64,000 nucleotides of DNA from Vermamoeba vermiformis (taxonomy: Eukaryota; Tubulinea; Echinamoebida): assembly GCA_045837725.1 (NCBI GenBank), contig JBEWZL010000276.1:434001-498000 (forward strand), written 5' to 3'. Numbering within the stretch: position 1 is the first letter of the stretch; every line of letters starts with the position of its first letter. Of the stretch, positions 11,705 through 22,205 are shown one piece after another. The notes under the pieces are model-generated. The model did not search any database. It worked only from the letters and a program-made list of their open reading frames with translations, and was not told the DNA's origin. A program made the position numbers and the translations under genes.

Positions 11705-13561
11705 TCAAATCTCTTCAGGGCCAAGGGAAGTGACAAAGTGAGGTACTTTTTTCAAGTGTAAATTGTCGAGTAGTTTGTTAATGAGATCGCTCGGCAGCAG
11801 CGACAAGTGTTTTTTGACTTGTTTGTTCGTGAGAATTGCTTTCATTGCCAAATCCATTAGCCTCCGCGGTGATTTATCTAAGATAGAGATCGGTCAATAA
11901 ATGTAGTTACAACTTTGGGTCATGTACGTACAAACTTTTAAGTGCCACACTTCGTCGAAATTTTCTTTGATGCCGCTCCAATCCACACTGCCACCAATCA
12001 GAACGATTTTATTCTCGCATTCAATGTAGTCAAAACTGTGCGCCGTCCTGCCAGAGATTACAATATCGAAAATTTTCATTGTGAACTTACCTTGGCCTTG
12101 GCACAACGCCGTTTGATGGCCAGCCGATTGAATGCCACACTGGCCGTACTATTTCGGGAAATTAATAGGGTGTATCTCCATTTAAGATATTTCCGAACTT
12201 ACGAGGCTTGGAGACATCGAGTATAAATACATCGTTGAATGTTTCGCGGGAATTTCCACCGCCAAATATAACGATCTTATTGTCTGGAAGCTAAATTTGC
12301 AACAATGTCAGCAAAGGATCGAGTTTGACATGTGACACGTGTCATTTTTTTCGACAGTACCTTAGTTGCTTTGTGAAATCCACGTGCTTTAGGCGGCGTG
12401 CCCGTCGCTTCTAACTTAACCCACGCTGATTTTTTGCTGTCAAAACAATGCAGTGTGTCGAGCACGGTGGCGCCGAAGAAATCAACACTGCCGCCAAAGA
12501 TATATATGTATTTGTCTACTACTGTCGCTGAGTGATTAAATCGAGGTGATGGCGCTTTGCCGTCATAGTCTACTAATTTTACATTGAATCTCTTGCCTAA
12601 AAAGGAAAATTTTGCAGATCAGCTTTTTTGAAATTTCACTAAGAGCGGCTGACGGAGCAACTAGAACCACACAGATTCGATATTATGATACTATAGTACT
12701 GTGTATAATTAAATACGTACTTATTTTGAACAAACTATTCGTTGCATCAGTCTCCTCGTTAAGGCCTCCGAAGACAAAAATATCGCTGCCAATGACCGAC
12801 ATCGAATGCGCACATCTAGCTGGCAATTGATTTTGACAAGGCACATTGTTAATTATACCAGTGCCTATATAATACAATACGGGGGTTAATTTGACGATAG
12901 ATTGACGTTTTTTGTGACAAAATGTTCGGATGAATCAGATAGCTCATTAATCATCCGTTCAAGAGCAGCAAATGAGCTAAAATAGGCCCGGGATGCCCTA
13001 TATATAGCTTTAATATAGTATAATACGTACGCGTATCAAATGAAACTGCATTAGAAATGCTGGTGTCGCCAGTGAATCCGCCGTAGATGATAATTTTTGA
13101 GCCTACCAGTGCCGCTGAAGTTAAATTTGTTGGTATTCTAGGAAGAGCTTTAATAAATATTAAATATCGCTCATTTAGCCACTTGTTTTGTCCTATAATA
13201 ATATCATCTAATAGTTAATAATTGCCCAAATTAGTTAAATGACATTTCTGCATTTATTACGATATCGATATTGTATAATTAAATAAATTATGAATATTTA
13301 TGAGATTATTTTTTAGGAAGAATTGAGTTTATGATAGTTTAAAAATAGATCTTACTTGCATCCCAGATCCTTATCTCCGAATACCTCATTTCAGCCTTCA
13401 AGGACCATCCACAAATTATATAAATCCTTCTATTAATTGAAAAACATTATTGACCGGAGTTCGATCAGATTCGAGCCCAAGGGCACTTACTCATCAACTA
13501 CAATAGAGCAGTGAGAGCATCTTTCTATCGGATTAGGTGCTGCTACTTGTGTCCAATCCAT
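11705..13561 (-). CDS. Kelch-repeat beta-propeller protein
   Basis: Nine minus-strand exons: 13561-13491, 13429-13356, 13147-13031, 12864-12721, 12596-12361, 12290-12203, 12148-12091, 12047-11932 and 11877-11705; 1077 bases, 358 residues, all in phase. Repeated blades show the kelch pattern of hydrophobic run, GG, spacing, then W: RIYIICGWS, KIIIYGGFTGD, DIFVFGGLNEET, KYIYIFGGSVDFF, KIVIFGGGNS and KIVLIGGSVDW. A helical C-terminal part (about 55 residues, ending LGPEEI) follows the propeller. There is no BTB or F-box domain in front, so it is a propeller-only type, probably a protein-binding scaffold. The partner is unknown. One intron holds a perfect 12-base palindrome at 12333-12344. Confidence 0.85.
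12333..12344. promoter_or_regulatory. TGACACGTGTCA palindrome inside a kelch-gene intron
   Basis: Perfect 12-base palindrome with an E-box core (CACGTG) flanked by TGA/TCA. The same 12-mer occurs at 28890, 33407 and 48614. It sits between exons 5 and 6 of the kelch gene, so it could be an intronic binding site or simply an RNA hairpin. Confidence 0.45.
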
Positions 13562-13767
13562 ACCGGCATATTGTGGCTATAAACTCCGAGGAGAGATCTC
13601 AAAAAATAAAAAAGCAAAATTTTTTGTGAAGGGTCTGTAAAATGTTTATTTATTAACTCCTAGTGAGTTGCTTACAGGGCATATTAATTCATTTGCTATT
13701 ATGCTAGCAGTATTGTTTGAATTTATTATGACTTTTGCCACGTTAATTTTGACAGGATCCGAAAATT

Positions 13768-14226
13768 TTAATTAATTCGGATCTTAGTTACCGGGTTCTT
13801 TTTCTCCACAGGCTTAGGGATACTGACCTCAAGAACTCCCTTCTCGAATTTAGCACTAATAGTAGCTGGATCCAAGTTTTCAGGAACGGAGAAAGACCTC
13901 ATGAATCTGCCGTAGCCGCGCTCGATCCGGTGGTACTGCTCGTTTTCTTCTTTCTTCTCGAAATTGCGCTCGCCACTAATAGTAAGAGTGCCATTGTCCA
14001 GCTCAATATCGACTTGTTCCTTGTCTAATCCAGGCAGATCGGCGTGGATCAAGTACTCTTTTTCTGTTTCTCTTACATCCACGCGAGGACGCCAAAATGA
14101 CTGCTCTCCTTTGTCACTCTTGCTAAGACCAGCATTTATCTCACCAAAGAAGTGGTTGAATCGCTTCTGGATGTCGCGGATCTCCTCAAAAGGATCGTAG
14201 TTGTTGAACCAGCGTGACAAGCTCAT
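13768..14226 (-). CDS. Small heat-shock protein (HSP20/alpha-crystallin)
   Basis: Single-exon gene of 152 residues starting MSLSRWFNNYDPFEEIRDIQ, typical of class I HSP20 proteins. The alpha-crystallin domain runs from about residue 45 to 145: RVDVRETEKEYLIHADLPG, then LDNGTLTISGER, and the closing GVLEVSIPK, followed by a short tail ending in TKIRIN with the I-x-I motif used for oligomer assembly. It would act as an ATP-independent chaperone that holds unfolding proteins in the cytosol. Lack of introns is usual for heat-shock genes, which must be expressed when splicing is impaired. A TTCnnGAA-type element about 190 bases upstream is a possible heat-shock element. Confidence 0.95.
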   Translation of the reverse strand: MSLSRWFNNYDPFEEIRDIQKRFNHFFGEINAGLSKSDKGEQSFWRPRVDVRETEKEYLIHADLPGLDKEQVDIELDNGTLTISGERNFEKKEENEQYHRIERGYGRFMRSFSVPENLDPATISAKFEKGVLEVSIPKPVEKKNPVTKIRIN

Positions 14227-14664
14227 GTGTGTATTAGCGTGCTCAGTATTGTTGTTAATTATTTAGTTGAGGATTGTTGAATTGAAACTGTTGAACTCAG
14301 CGTCAGTTTTTAAGCTTGCCGTTCATGTTTTCTCTGTAAAGTTCGTTGAAATCCCTTTTTAAATTTCTTTTGAATCTAACATCACGTGACTGGTCACCGT
14401 TGAGTCAGTTCTTGAATTCTCCAAGCACCTTCTGGCTCGAAAGCCCGGCTTCGCAAGCTTGCTTCGCTTTTTCAGCTGGATCTGGTTGGGTAATGCTTAG
14501 TTAAGCATGTTGACGCCAAAAACTATTGCTCAGGTGCTTACCACATACTGGTATAACGTGAACTAACGGCATATCCTTCTTTAGCCTCAAAGAAAGCTGT
14601 TTGGAATTTTCGACCTTAACCAAACTGGTTTGTTTTGTTAGTCCGATTTATATACGAGCACCAT
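14227..14664. other. Divergent promoter region, HSP20 / MFS transporter
   Basis: Shared 5' region of two divergent genes. It contains one TTCTTGAATTC stretch (14409-14419), a CACGTGACTGGTCACCG stretch with paired GTGAC/GTCAC, and CTGGATCTG at 14476-14484. No coding frame is seen. Confidence 0.5.
14409..14419. promoter_or_regulatory. Candidate heat-shock element
   Basis: TTCTTGAATTC contains a correctly spaced TTCnnGAA pair; the third unit is abutted instead of spaced by two. It lies about 180 bases upstream of the HSP20 start. Confidence 0.35.
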
Positions 14665-16756
14665 ATGACCAACGAGAAGCTATATAGATCGGTGGCGTGG
14701 AGCTCTCTACTAGCAGGAGTTCTTGTGCTCACTGGAGCCGGTACGTTTTCTTTACGGTGATCTTCGATCGCCTTAAAAAACAGTTCCTGGAAAGAACATT
14801 AAGCCACTTGTAGCCGCTTGTATTAAATTAATACGACTTGTTAGCGAAATATTCCTTCAACGCAATTTTTATTTTTAAAATCATTTACCTCAGAGATCGC
14901 ATCTGCGGCGTTCCGTTCAAACTATTGATGCTTACTACACACAGGATCACTATATGCTTTCTCGGCATACTCAGTAGCATTAAAGAATCATATGAACTAC
15001 ACCGAAACCGAAATAAATACAGTTAGTGCGATCGGGAGTGTTGGACAGTAAGTAAAATTAATTAATTACTGCAATAAATAATGATGTCATAATAATTATA
15101 TTATTAAATGGGTATCAAATATTAAATGTAATTTTAAAAAGATACTTGACCGCGATCCCCGTTGGTATGTTCTTTGATAGCTTCGGTGCTCGACCAACGA
15201 TAGGTGTTGGTACTCTATTATTATTTGGTGAGTATAATCACGTTAAATTACAAACAATAATAGCTGCCCAATGCTGACAATTTTAGCTGGCTATTTCCTC
15301 ATGTTCGAGGCTGTACGTGGAGTGGTTTCAACTCACTTCATAGCAGTTGGTACCTATTTGTTCTTAGTAGGCAAGTACCAAAAAACCGCGGCCACATCCG
15401 TTCTAACAGATCACGCAGGCATTGGAAACTATTTTGTATTCTCGGGAGCCTTTGTTACCAATCTAAAAAACTGGCATACTGAGCACCGTGGTAAAGTGCG
15501 TATTTATTATGCTAATATGCAATGTGAAGGATAGGACTAACGTGTACTGGATCAGGCCAGCGGAGTTTTGTTCGGCGCTTTTGGATTAAGTGCAGCTATT
15601 ATTACGCAGTTATTCAAGTTCTTTTTTGTGCACGACGGACAAGAAAATCTTACTGGATTCTTCCTCTCGCTTAGTATCGGTCTTGCGTTCTTGGGCTTGA
15701 TTGGTCTGCTCTCGATCCACGCGGTACGCAACCTCAAAATTAAAATTGGTTATTTTAACTCACGCCCTATATACTTTAGGTTCCTATATTAGTCTATGAC
15801 GAAACAACGCCATTATTGCGCGATAACTTTGCACAAACGCCAGTTGAAAAGGTACAAGGCCGTCAAGGAATGTTTGGGACTATTGGCGGTGTTAAGTTGT
15901 TTAAAGTCGCTGAATTTTACTTGTTGTTCTTCTCCTTCTTGATCTGCGCAGGAGTAAGTTAACTACATCCGCGAGAAGTTTATCGGCGTAAACAACTAAC
16001 ATGCCTATTAGGTTGCGCTCTCCTTTATTAATATTCTCGGCGGCATTATTAAGTCTTGGAAGGTCGATGAACTCTCTCCAGCAACATTTGTCATCATCTT
16101 GTCCTTGTCCAACTTTTCTGGCCGTTTAATCATTGGCAACCTCATCGACTTATTGTACGTTATATTTACTCCTATATTGATCTTCAACATTAATAATTGC
16201 TCTGCTAGGCGAAAGAAACTTCCCCTGGCGGGCATTATGATCGTGCCGGCTGCCATGGTCGGTGCGGGGTACGTGCTGATGGCAGTGTGGCCTCACTTTG
16301 TCGCACTCGTTATCGCCACAATTTTGATTGCCAGTTCATACGGAGGTACTTACTTTTGATACATATTGCGCTTCGTGTTATTTAATGCCTCCCTAGCCTT
16401 CTGGACTGGCTACAACTCTTTGCTGAACAGCTTCTTCGGTGACACGTACCACGGATCTAACTTTGGTTATATTTCCGGAGCAGCTGTAAGTTTATTCTAG
16501 TATCTACTAATAACTTGCTGATGCATGACTGTAGGGCGCCGGTTCCATTGCGATGAACGTCATCTTCGGCAAGATTTACGACAGCCAAGTTGACCACACT
16601 GGTGGCAACAATCAATGTTACGGCACCATGTGTTATTTGTTTACTTTTATCGTTGCCGCAGTCCTCGTGGCAGTGGCCATAGTGATGATGATTATATTGG
16701 CAACGAGAGAGCGCAGACAAAGCAAACTTCAAAGCACATCCATCATCGTCAACTAA
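14665..16756 (+). CDS. Major facilitator superfamily transporter (nodulin-like/monocarboxylate type)
   Basis: Ten exons: 14665-14740, 14945-15047, 15142-15227, 15287-15495, 15556-15723, 15780-15953, 16012-16154, 16209-16345, 16397-16485 and 16535-16756; 1407 bases, 468 residues, all phases consistent. The first helix pair reads GSLYAFSAYSVALKNHMNYT, then IGSVGQYLTAIPVGMFFDSFGAR, the pattern of nodulin-like and fungal monocarboxylate-type MFS carriers. About twelve hydrophobic segments are present, with a central cytosolic loop (VYDETTPLLRDNFAQ) and the second-half motif SNFSGRLIIGNLID. The C-terminal tail is short and basic. The substrate cannot be told from sequence. A fragment almost identical to part of exon 5 occurs at 47501-47550. 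Confidence 0.88.
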
Positions 16757-16915
16757 TGTCTGCGTGCGCTTATTAATCTATATTAAATTACTTTGTATTA
16801 TATGTACAATATACGTACCAATTTTTTAATCTCCGGGCACCTCGTGGCAGTTTTTTGATGAGATTTTGTGCGCGAATCATTTTGAAACAACAAGATCAAT
16901 AACACAACAACCACA

Positions 16916-18605
16916 ATGAGCTTGACCGATTTAGACGACCTTATTAATGACATTCAAACTATGTCCATGGCGAGCCCTCGTGGCGCTGGATTTGAAGAGG
17001 AAACAATTACCTTTGGCGAAGAAACGATTACAGTGCCTACTATGTCCCCATTGACAGCAGTATTAGTAGAGGCCACACCTTCATTTGCTATTACATCTGC
17101 TGGCGATGATGTTGAACACACTGTTAGCGAGCTCGATCAGTTAGTAGCTGAATTCGACAACATCGGCGCCAGTGGTCGAAGAAATCACGCTAAAGAGCCT
17201 GTTCCTCGTGCCCCTGAAAAAACACTTGCTGCAGGTAATTTATTATGGAGATTCTGTCGCTGGAATATTTGATTTTCAATATTCAAAAAATTATATTCAA
17301 TTTCCAGTATCAAAGTCGATCTTCAATATTAACGTCTAAAATTATTATAGGAGTTGTAGATGAGAATGAATTGACCGAAATTCTAATTTCCTTGGGCACT
17401 CGCGTGATCAAGGGTGTTGATATTGAAAAACTCTCGCGGGGTTCTTGCGCCTATTGCAAAAAATCAATTATCGTCGATATTACAGAGTCTCGTAAGTAAT
17501 ATAGCGTACTATATATAAATTCTTGCGATCTTTAATATTTAAAAAACGCTTAGGCGGATTGCGTTATCATCCAGAACACTTCTTCTGCGATCAATGCCAC
17601 AGACCATCTGCAAATGGAAAATATATTGAAAAGGGAGATAAAGTATTTTGCCAAGCCTGCTTTGAGGGAACGTAAGTACTGTAGCGCAAAGCAACCGGAT
17701 CCGAACAAAATCTTTCATTAGCTTAGCAACGGCTCCTTTGCTATAAATATTGCACAAATATGCCATTTAAGCGATCTATTATTCGCTGTTTATGACTAGA
17801 AATAATTTTGATTCGAGTTTTTTGTTCGCGTACTGATCGGATCCTTCCTTTTCCAGTCAAGCACCTAAATGCCCTCGTTGCTCACAAGCTATTGTCGGCC
17901 AAGGTCTTAAAGCCATGGGCTCAGCATGGCACCCTGATTGCTTCGTCTGCACACTCTGCGGTGGCGGATTCCCCAATGGTCGCTATTGTGAATATGAAAA
18001 CAGACCCTTCTGCGAATCTTGCTTCAAAAACAAGTTTGCTGTTTGCAGGTACGTTGAAAGATATTAATGCAATACTAATAACCAAAACTCTGAGAATTTA
18101 TCGCTAATTATTTTTTCGTACCAGATCTTGCAAGCAACCTATTCAAGGTACAGATTACATTCAAGCCCTCGATGCCATGTGGCATCCAGAGCACTTCGGT
18201 TGCCAGACTTGCAGAAAGGTACGTCACTATTCGCAATCGTAGGTGTTGATGTATACTGACCGCAAATGGTAGCCTTTCGGTGCCAACTTTTACCAACACG
18301 AAGGTCTGATTTACTGCGAACAACACTATTTGGACATTATGAACGTACCTCGCTGCGGCCTGTGCAATGAAGTTATTAGCGGCAAAGTGTTGTCTGCTCT
18401 TGGCAAGAACTGGCATCCGGATCACTTCGTGTGCGGTCTATGCGCTACTCCTCTGGGCCCTGATTACAAGGTAAGCTCGAAGACATTGCCTTATATGGCA
18501 TATGCCCACGGAGTATATTCGCAGTACTAACCGGCGGTTCAATTACAGTCAAAGGGCGACAAAGGATATTGCCGAAAGTGCTTCGTCAGCATTCAAGGGT
18601 TTTAA
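16916..18605 (+). CDS. Paxillin-like LIM-domain adaptor
   Basis: Seven exons: 16916-17234, 17351-17491, 17554-17671, 17857-18048, 18125-18218, 18273-18470 and 18549-18605; 372 residues. The N-terminal 110 residues hold two LD-like motifs (LTDLDDLINDIQ near the start and SELDQLVAEFDNI around residue 70-82), the leucine-rich helices by which paxillin binds focal-adhesion partners. Four LIM zinc-finger domains follow, each with the C-x2-C...H-x2-C spacing (for example CAYCKK...HPEHFFCDQC and CPRCSQ...HPDCFVCTLC). This order is that of the paxillin/leupaxin family, though with fewer LD motifs than animal paxillin. It would link adhesion sites to actin. AATAAA lies at 18637-18642. Confidence 0.92.
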
Positions 18606-18636
18606 TGTAACACTTGCATAGACTCACCAGGTCTGT

Positions 18637-18642
18637 AATAAA
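18637..18642 (+). terminator. Polyadenylation signal of the LIM gene
   Basis: AATAAA 32 bases after the stop codon. Confidence 0.5.
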
Positions 18643-18843
18643 GAATTATAGTTATCATTAGACCGATTATTGGCGGGCAAACGACGTGTGCCAAATTTGA
18701 TGTTTTGACATTTTTTTTCTTTTACTCCCTTCGAAGAGTAGCACTTACTCGTCTTATTTATATTATAAAACTTGCTAGTACATTCAAAAAGATAGCTATT
18801 TACGTGCTTGTGCTTTATTGCAGTTGGAAATGGAAAGTAGAGA

Positions 18844-19354
18844 ATGATAGAATCGAACGTAGCTCACGAACCAACGCTATACCGTACTTGCGGGTATTTT
18901 TATCAACGCAATCGATGGTACTGGATCACAATCGCGAGCATTTTGGCGATATTCTTTGGATTTGGTAAATAATTGAGTGATTTTAATTGATTAAAAATTG
19001 TTACGAGCTTAGATAATCAATTTCCTGTTAAATTTATTTGTAATTTGCTAATTCTTGCAATTTGTAGTGTTTTACGGTGTTCTTCAAATGAAAATCTTTG
19101 GTGCGCTATTAATGTCGCTCGGCATCTGCTCTATTTTGGCGTTAATGATTATACTTCTCGCTACCGCTATCACGATAGTATCTAATTTAAAGATTGACAC
19201 TCCATCCTATTACATAGGTCAGTAAATCCGAAATTGAAAGTCTGATCTAACTCGCACAATAGGGGAACCGTCTCAAGTTGGCTCAACGGTCATTCAAATT
19301 GACTATTCGAATCAATATCGAAAGAAGAACAAAGGATACTTGCAGTTAGACTGA
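18844..19354 (+). CDS. Small two-TM protein of unknown function
   Basis: Three short exons, 18844-18964, 19068-19217 and 19263-19354, join in phase (121+150+92=363 bases) to give 120 residues. A stop codon lies immediately upstream in frame, so the ATG at 18844 is the start. The protein has a polar N-terminus (MIESNVAHEPTLYRTCGYFY), TM1 (WITIASILAIFFGFVFYGVL), TM2 (GALLMSLGICSILALMIILL) and a polar tail ending KKNKGYLQLD. Splice signals are good: GTAAAT/GTCAGT donors, TAG acceptors and nearby CTAA branch points. I do not recognise a family. Because each exon is under 155 bases, gene finders relying on long frames will miss it. Confidence 0.65.
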
Positions 19355-20004
19355 AATACTCCGGGGATGGGATCTAGCAGACGAATTTTCCAACGACTGA
19401 AGCCGATATTGGTGTCGGCACCCTCCTGTATCACCTACATCGACGTATAACTACATGTTTGCCTTCGATCAAGGGCCAGAAATTGATAAGAGGGGCCATC
19501 CAATTCATCCGATCAACAACGTCAGGGATTAATACCAATGGGGTAAATTCCGCTTTATTGGCATAACGTCATAATGCCATAACCCCTCGAGTGGCAGAAA
19601 ATTGGAAGAGAAGGCCAATAAATCCACAATAAAGGGAATAATTCACACGAATTTAAAAAACTCTTGTAAAGCTATATAGTACAATCGATAAGCTCTACCC
19701 GGGTCTAATAAATATAATTGCGATTATTAAGAATAATTGGCAGCCGGACAAAAGCTTGACGCCACGCTAACTTCGATTTTTGGTCCGTTTGAGATGAGGA
19801 AAGCCAGATCAGTCTGTGCTAATGAAAGAGCTTGCAAACCGCGAGACTATCATAACGTGCGCCATCAATCACCTGCAATCTGGTTGGCTGGTTTTTGGGC
19901 AGTTTTTCTTCGGAGACCAAAAAAAAATTAATCACAAAAATATCTTCGCACCCTCTTTTTCACTTTTACACCAACAAACGCACTTTACAAACACAATAAG
20001 CAAA
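19355..20004. other. Intergenic region before coactosin
   Basis: 650 bases with no splice-supported coding frame. Close to the coactosin start there is CAATCTGGTTGGCTGG (CCAAT-like on the opposite strand) and a pyrimidine-rich leader. Nothing else recognised. Confidence 0.5.
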
Positions 20005-20638
20005 ATGGTCGATGTTAACGCCGTCCCCTCCGTCTGGGAAGAATTGAGAAAGGATCAAGCCAACTGGGTCCTCTTCACCTATGGTGATAACAACACTATT
20101 GTTGAAGCCGGCAAGGGCAACGGTGGCTTTGCTGAATTCAAGCAACACTTGAAGGAAGACGGTATCTTCTACGGTGGTTTCCGTGTTATGGCTGTTGGTA
20201 AGTTAGTTTTTGTAACCGACATCAAGGGTCTTAAATCTAAAAATTTAATTTTCAGATGAGGAGAACAGCAAGCGCAGCAAATTTATCTTCGTCACTTGGG
20301 TCGGCGAGAAGGTTTCTCCCTTGAAGAGAGCCCGTGTCTCCACCCACAAGCCCCTCGTTCGCGAGAAGTGCGGTAAGCAATCTCTTTTTGGTTTATATTT
20401 TACGCGAGGTTTTCGGCTCGCGAGTTTAAGCTCGTGATTACGAAAATCAGATGTCATCATCGTCATATAATACAGTTTTACCTTTTATTGCTGAATTTTA
20501 ATTAATTTTTAATGTTTTTTAGTTGGTGCCCACATCGAACTCCAAGCCGCCAATGAGGACGATTTGACCGAAGAAGTTGTTACCAAGAAGCTCGCCGCCT
20601 CCGGAGGTGCTCACCAACCCACTGGTTACGAATTCTAA
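20005..20638 (+). CDS. Coactosin-like actin-binding protein (ADF-H fold)
   Basis: Three exons, 20005-20197, 20256-20372 and 20523-20638, give 141 residues. The whole chain is one ADF-homology domain: VWEELRKDQANWVLFTYGDN, EFKQHLKEDGIFYGGFRVM, SKRSKFIFVTWVGEKVSPLK and RARVSTHK. The KRSKFIFVTWVGE stretch and length are typical of coactosin, which binds F-actin sides and opposes capping. The C-terminus (GGAHQPTGYEF) also fits. Codon use is biased towards C-ending and preferred codons, unlike many neighbours, which suggests high expression. AATAAA lies at 20701-20706. Confidence 0.95.
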
Positions 20639-21135
20639 ATTAAACTAATTTATAAAAACTTAAATTATTGTTGTAACTTCATCTTCCAGAGATGTGAGGA
20701 AATAAAATCAGCAATGATACTTGTATCTTAATCCAATACTGTCTCCATTTTCTCTCATCCTCAGTTGTTCAATTTCCTTGTCGGGACTTCGTCGATTGCT
20801 ATTTTGAGTTTTGATCTCGCGTTGGAGGTCAAACGTGAAAATGTCCGTAGTTGCAAGATGAGCCAACGCACGTACCACGAGATGGAGCTATGTTATTGAA
20901 GGGTATTCTGGAGGTGAAAAGTGCGCGAGCTTGTCGTAGCGGCGTTCATGAACGAAATGGAAAATTTCATTTGTTTGGAAGTTCGTTCACTGAACCGTGC
21001 ACTGCTCATGAATTCTGAACTCCAATTTTCTGTCGGCGCTAGCACATAAATACCGCTGTTGGTTACTCATTCATTCATTCAATAACAACAAACAACAAGT
21101 CAAGCAAGACTAACCGAAACAAAACAAATCCAACA
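20639..21135. other. Intergenic region between coactosin and the small TM gene
   Basis: 497 bases. AATAAA at 20701-20706 ends the coactosin transcript. Near 20945-20985 GAACGAAATGG and GAAGTTCGTTC form an imperfect inverted repeat around TTTCATTTG. No coding frame found. Confidence 0.45.
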
Positions 21136-21475
21136 ATGTCCTTCACTCAAAACAAATTCTTCAAGCTCTGGACTAGCAGCCCTATGGCTAAAGCCGCTTA
21201 TCCTTTGGCTGTAGTCATCGTTGTGCCCTTGACCTACTCACTGGTCGTTAGCTTCCACACTCTTACCAGCAACAACGACTTGCAGTAAGTTAACAAACTC
21301 GTTAATTAGTCCAAAATTTCAGTAACTAATACAATTCCTTTCTAGTATCCGCAAGAACTTCAACGCTATCCCTGAAGAAGATGGTCACAAGATTATGGAT
21401 CGCGACTACATGATTAAGAGATTGACCAACGACAAAAGCGGATGGTACAACCCTGCCAGATACCTCAAGAACTAA
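21136..21475 (+). CDS. Small single-TM protein, possibly B12D/NDUFA4-type mitochondrial protein
   Basis: Two exons, 21136-21284 and 21346-21475, give 92 residues in phase. One TM helix (YPLAVVIVVPLTYSLVVSF, about residues 20-38) follows a short basic N-terminus. The soluble C-terminal half reads IRKNFNAIPEEDGHKI then ending KSGWYNPARYLKN. The layout of short N-terminus, YPL-starting helix, N-x-D/L then IRKN is like B12D/NDUFA4 proteins of respiratory complexes. The match is loose, so a generic small mitochondrial or ER membrane protein is equally possible. The preferred-codon use and a clean promoter-proximal leader (AACAACAAACAACAAG) suggest strong expression. Confidence 0.7.
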
Positions 21476-22205
21476 AATCAAGCGAACCATGTAATTAATA
21501 ATCGATGTAAATAGTAATACCGTTGAAATAATAAAATTGAGACGGTTCAATGCAAACTCGCGAAACATTTTCTGAAATCTGGGAGAAACAATTTGTTGTC
21601 GCGTGGCAACTCAAAAATAAGAAGCGAATATCGTTATTTGATATAAGGAATTTACTGTTAAGATTGCTCGGTTGCAGCGTAGGGTATCATTAAGATCCGA
21701 AAATGGATTCTGTAACCGCTGAAGATTTCAGAAATATTTGAAAAACACCAAAATTGTAATTATGTACTGAACATGGTCACTCAAGCATCAACAGATTTTG
21801 TGTTCAGCACGTGTTACGTAAAATATTATATTAATATAATATTAATTTACCTAGCTACAACCTGAAATAATAATCAGGGTAATGAAATACTCGAATTCTA
21901 CAACGTTCGTGCACGTATGAATGGGTCTTGATATATTCCGTTCGGACAGAATCGAATCTGTTGATTTATTCAGCGGTGGATCTGCGATCTCTACATTCCG
22001 CAGCGCTTAAAACGTTGGAAGCTAGTGTTATGAGATATTGTGCCATACGTTATGCTGAATACACAATAGGGAGGCTTGGCGCACAATCTTATTTTTTTTC
22101 ATTATTTTTTCAGGCCAGATTTTTTTTTCGCAACGGTCTCTGGGTCAAAAAAAATCTGCGCGCTTCATTCTTTTTGTTCTGCGATCGAAACATACAAACG
22201 CAACC
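21476..22205. other. Intergenic region before the geranylgeranyl-reductase-like gene
   Basis: 730 bases without a supported gene. It contains a 22-base perfect AT palindrome at 21822-21843. The last 100 bases before the start are T-rich and look like a 5' leader. Confidence 0.5.
21822..21843. repeat. 22-base perfect AT palindrome
   Basis: Each half is AATATTATATT or its complement, with no loop. It could extrude a cruciform, though AT-only palindromes arise by chance in AT-rich spacers. Confidence 0.6.

Noticed and set aside
18705-18968. Plus-strand open frame starting before the two-TM gene
   Set aside because: It is in a different frame from the spliced two-TM model and has no continuation; the model at 18844 joins three exons in phase.
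16916-20638. Paxillin-like and coactosin genes as a functional actin cluster
   Set aside because: They are separated by an unrelated orphan gene and have different codon bias; adjacency alone is weak evidence.
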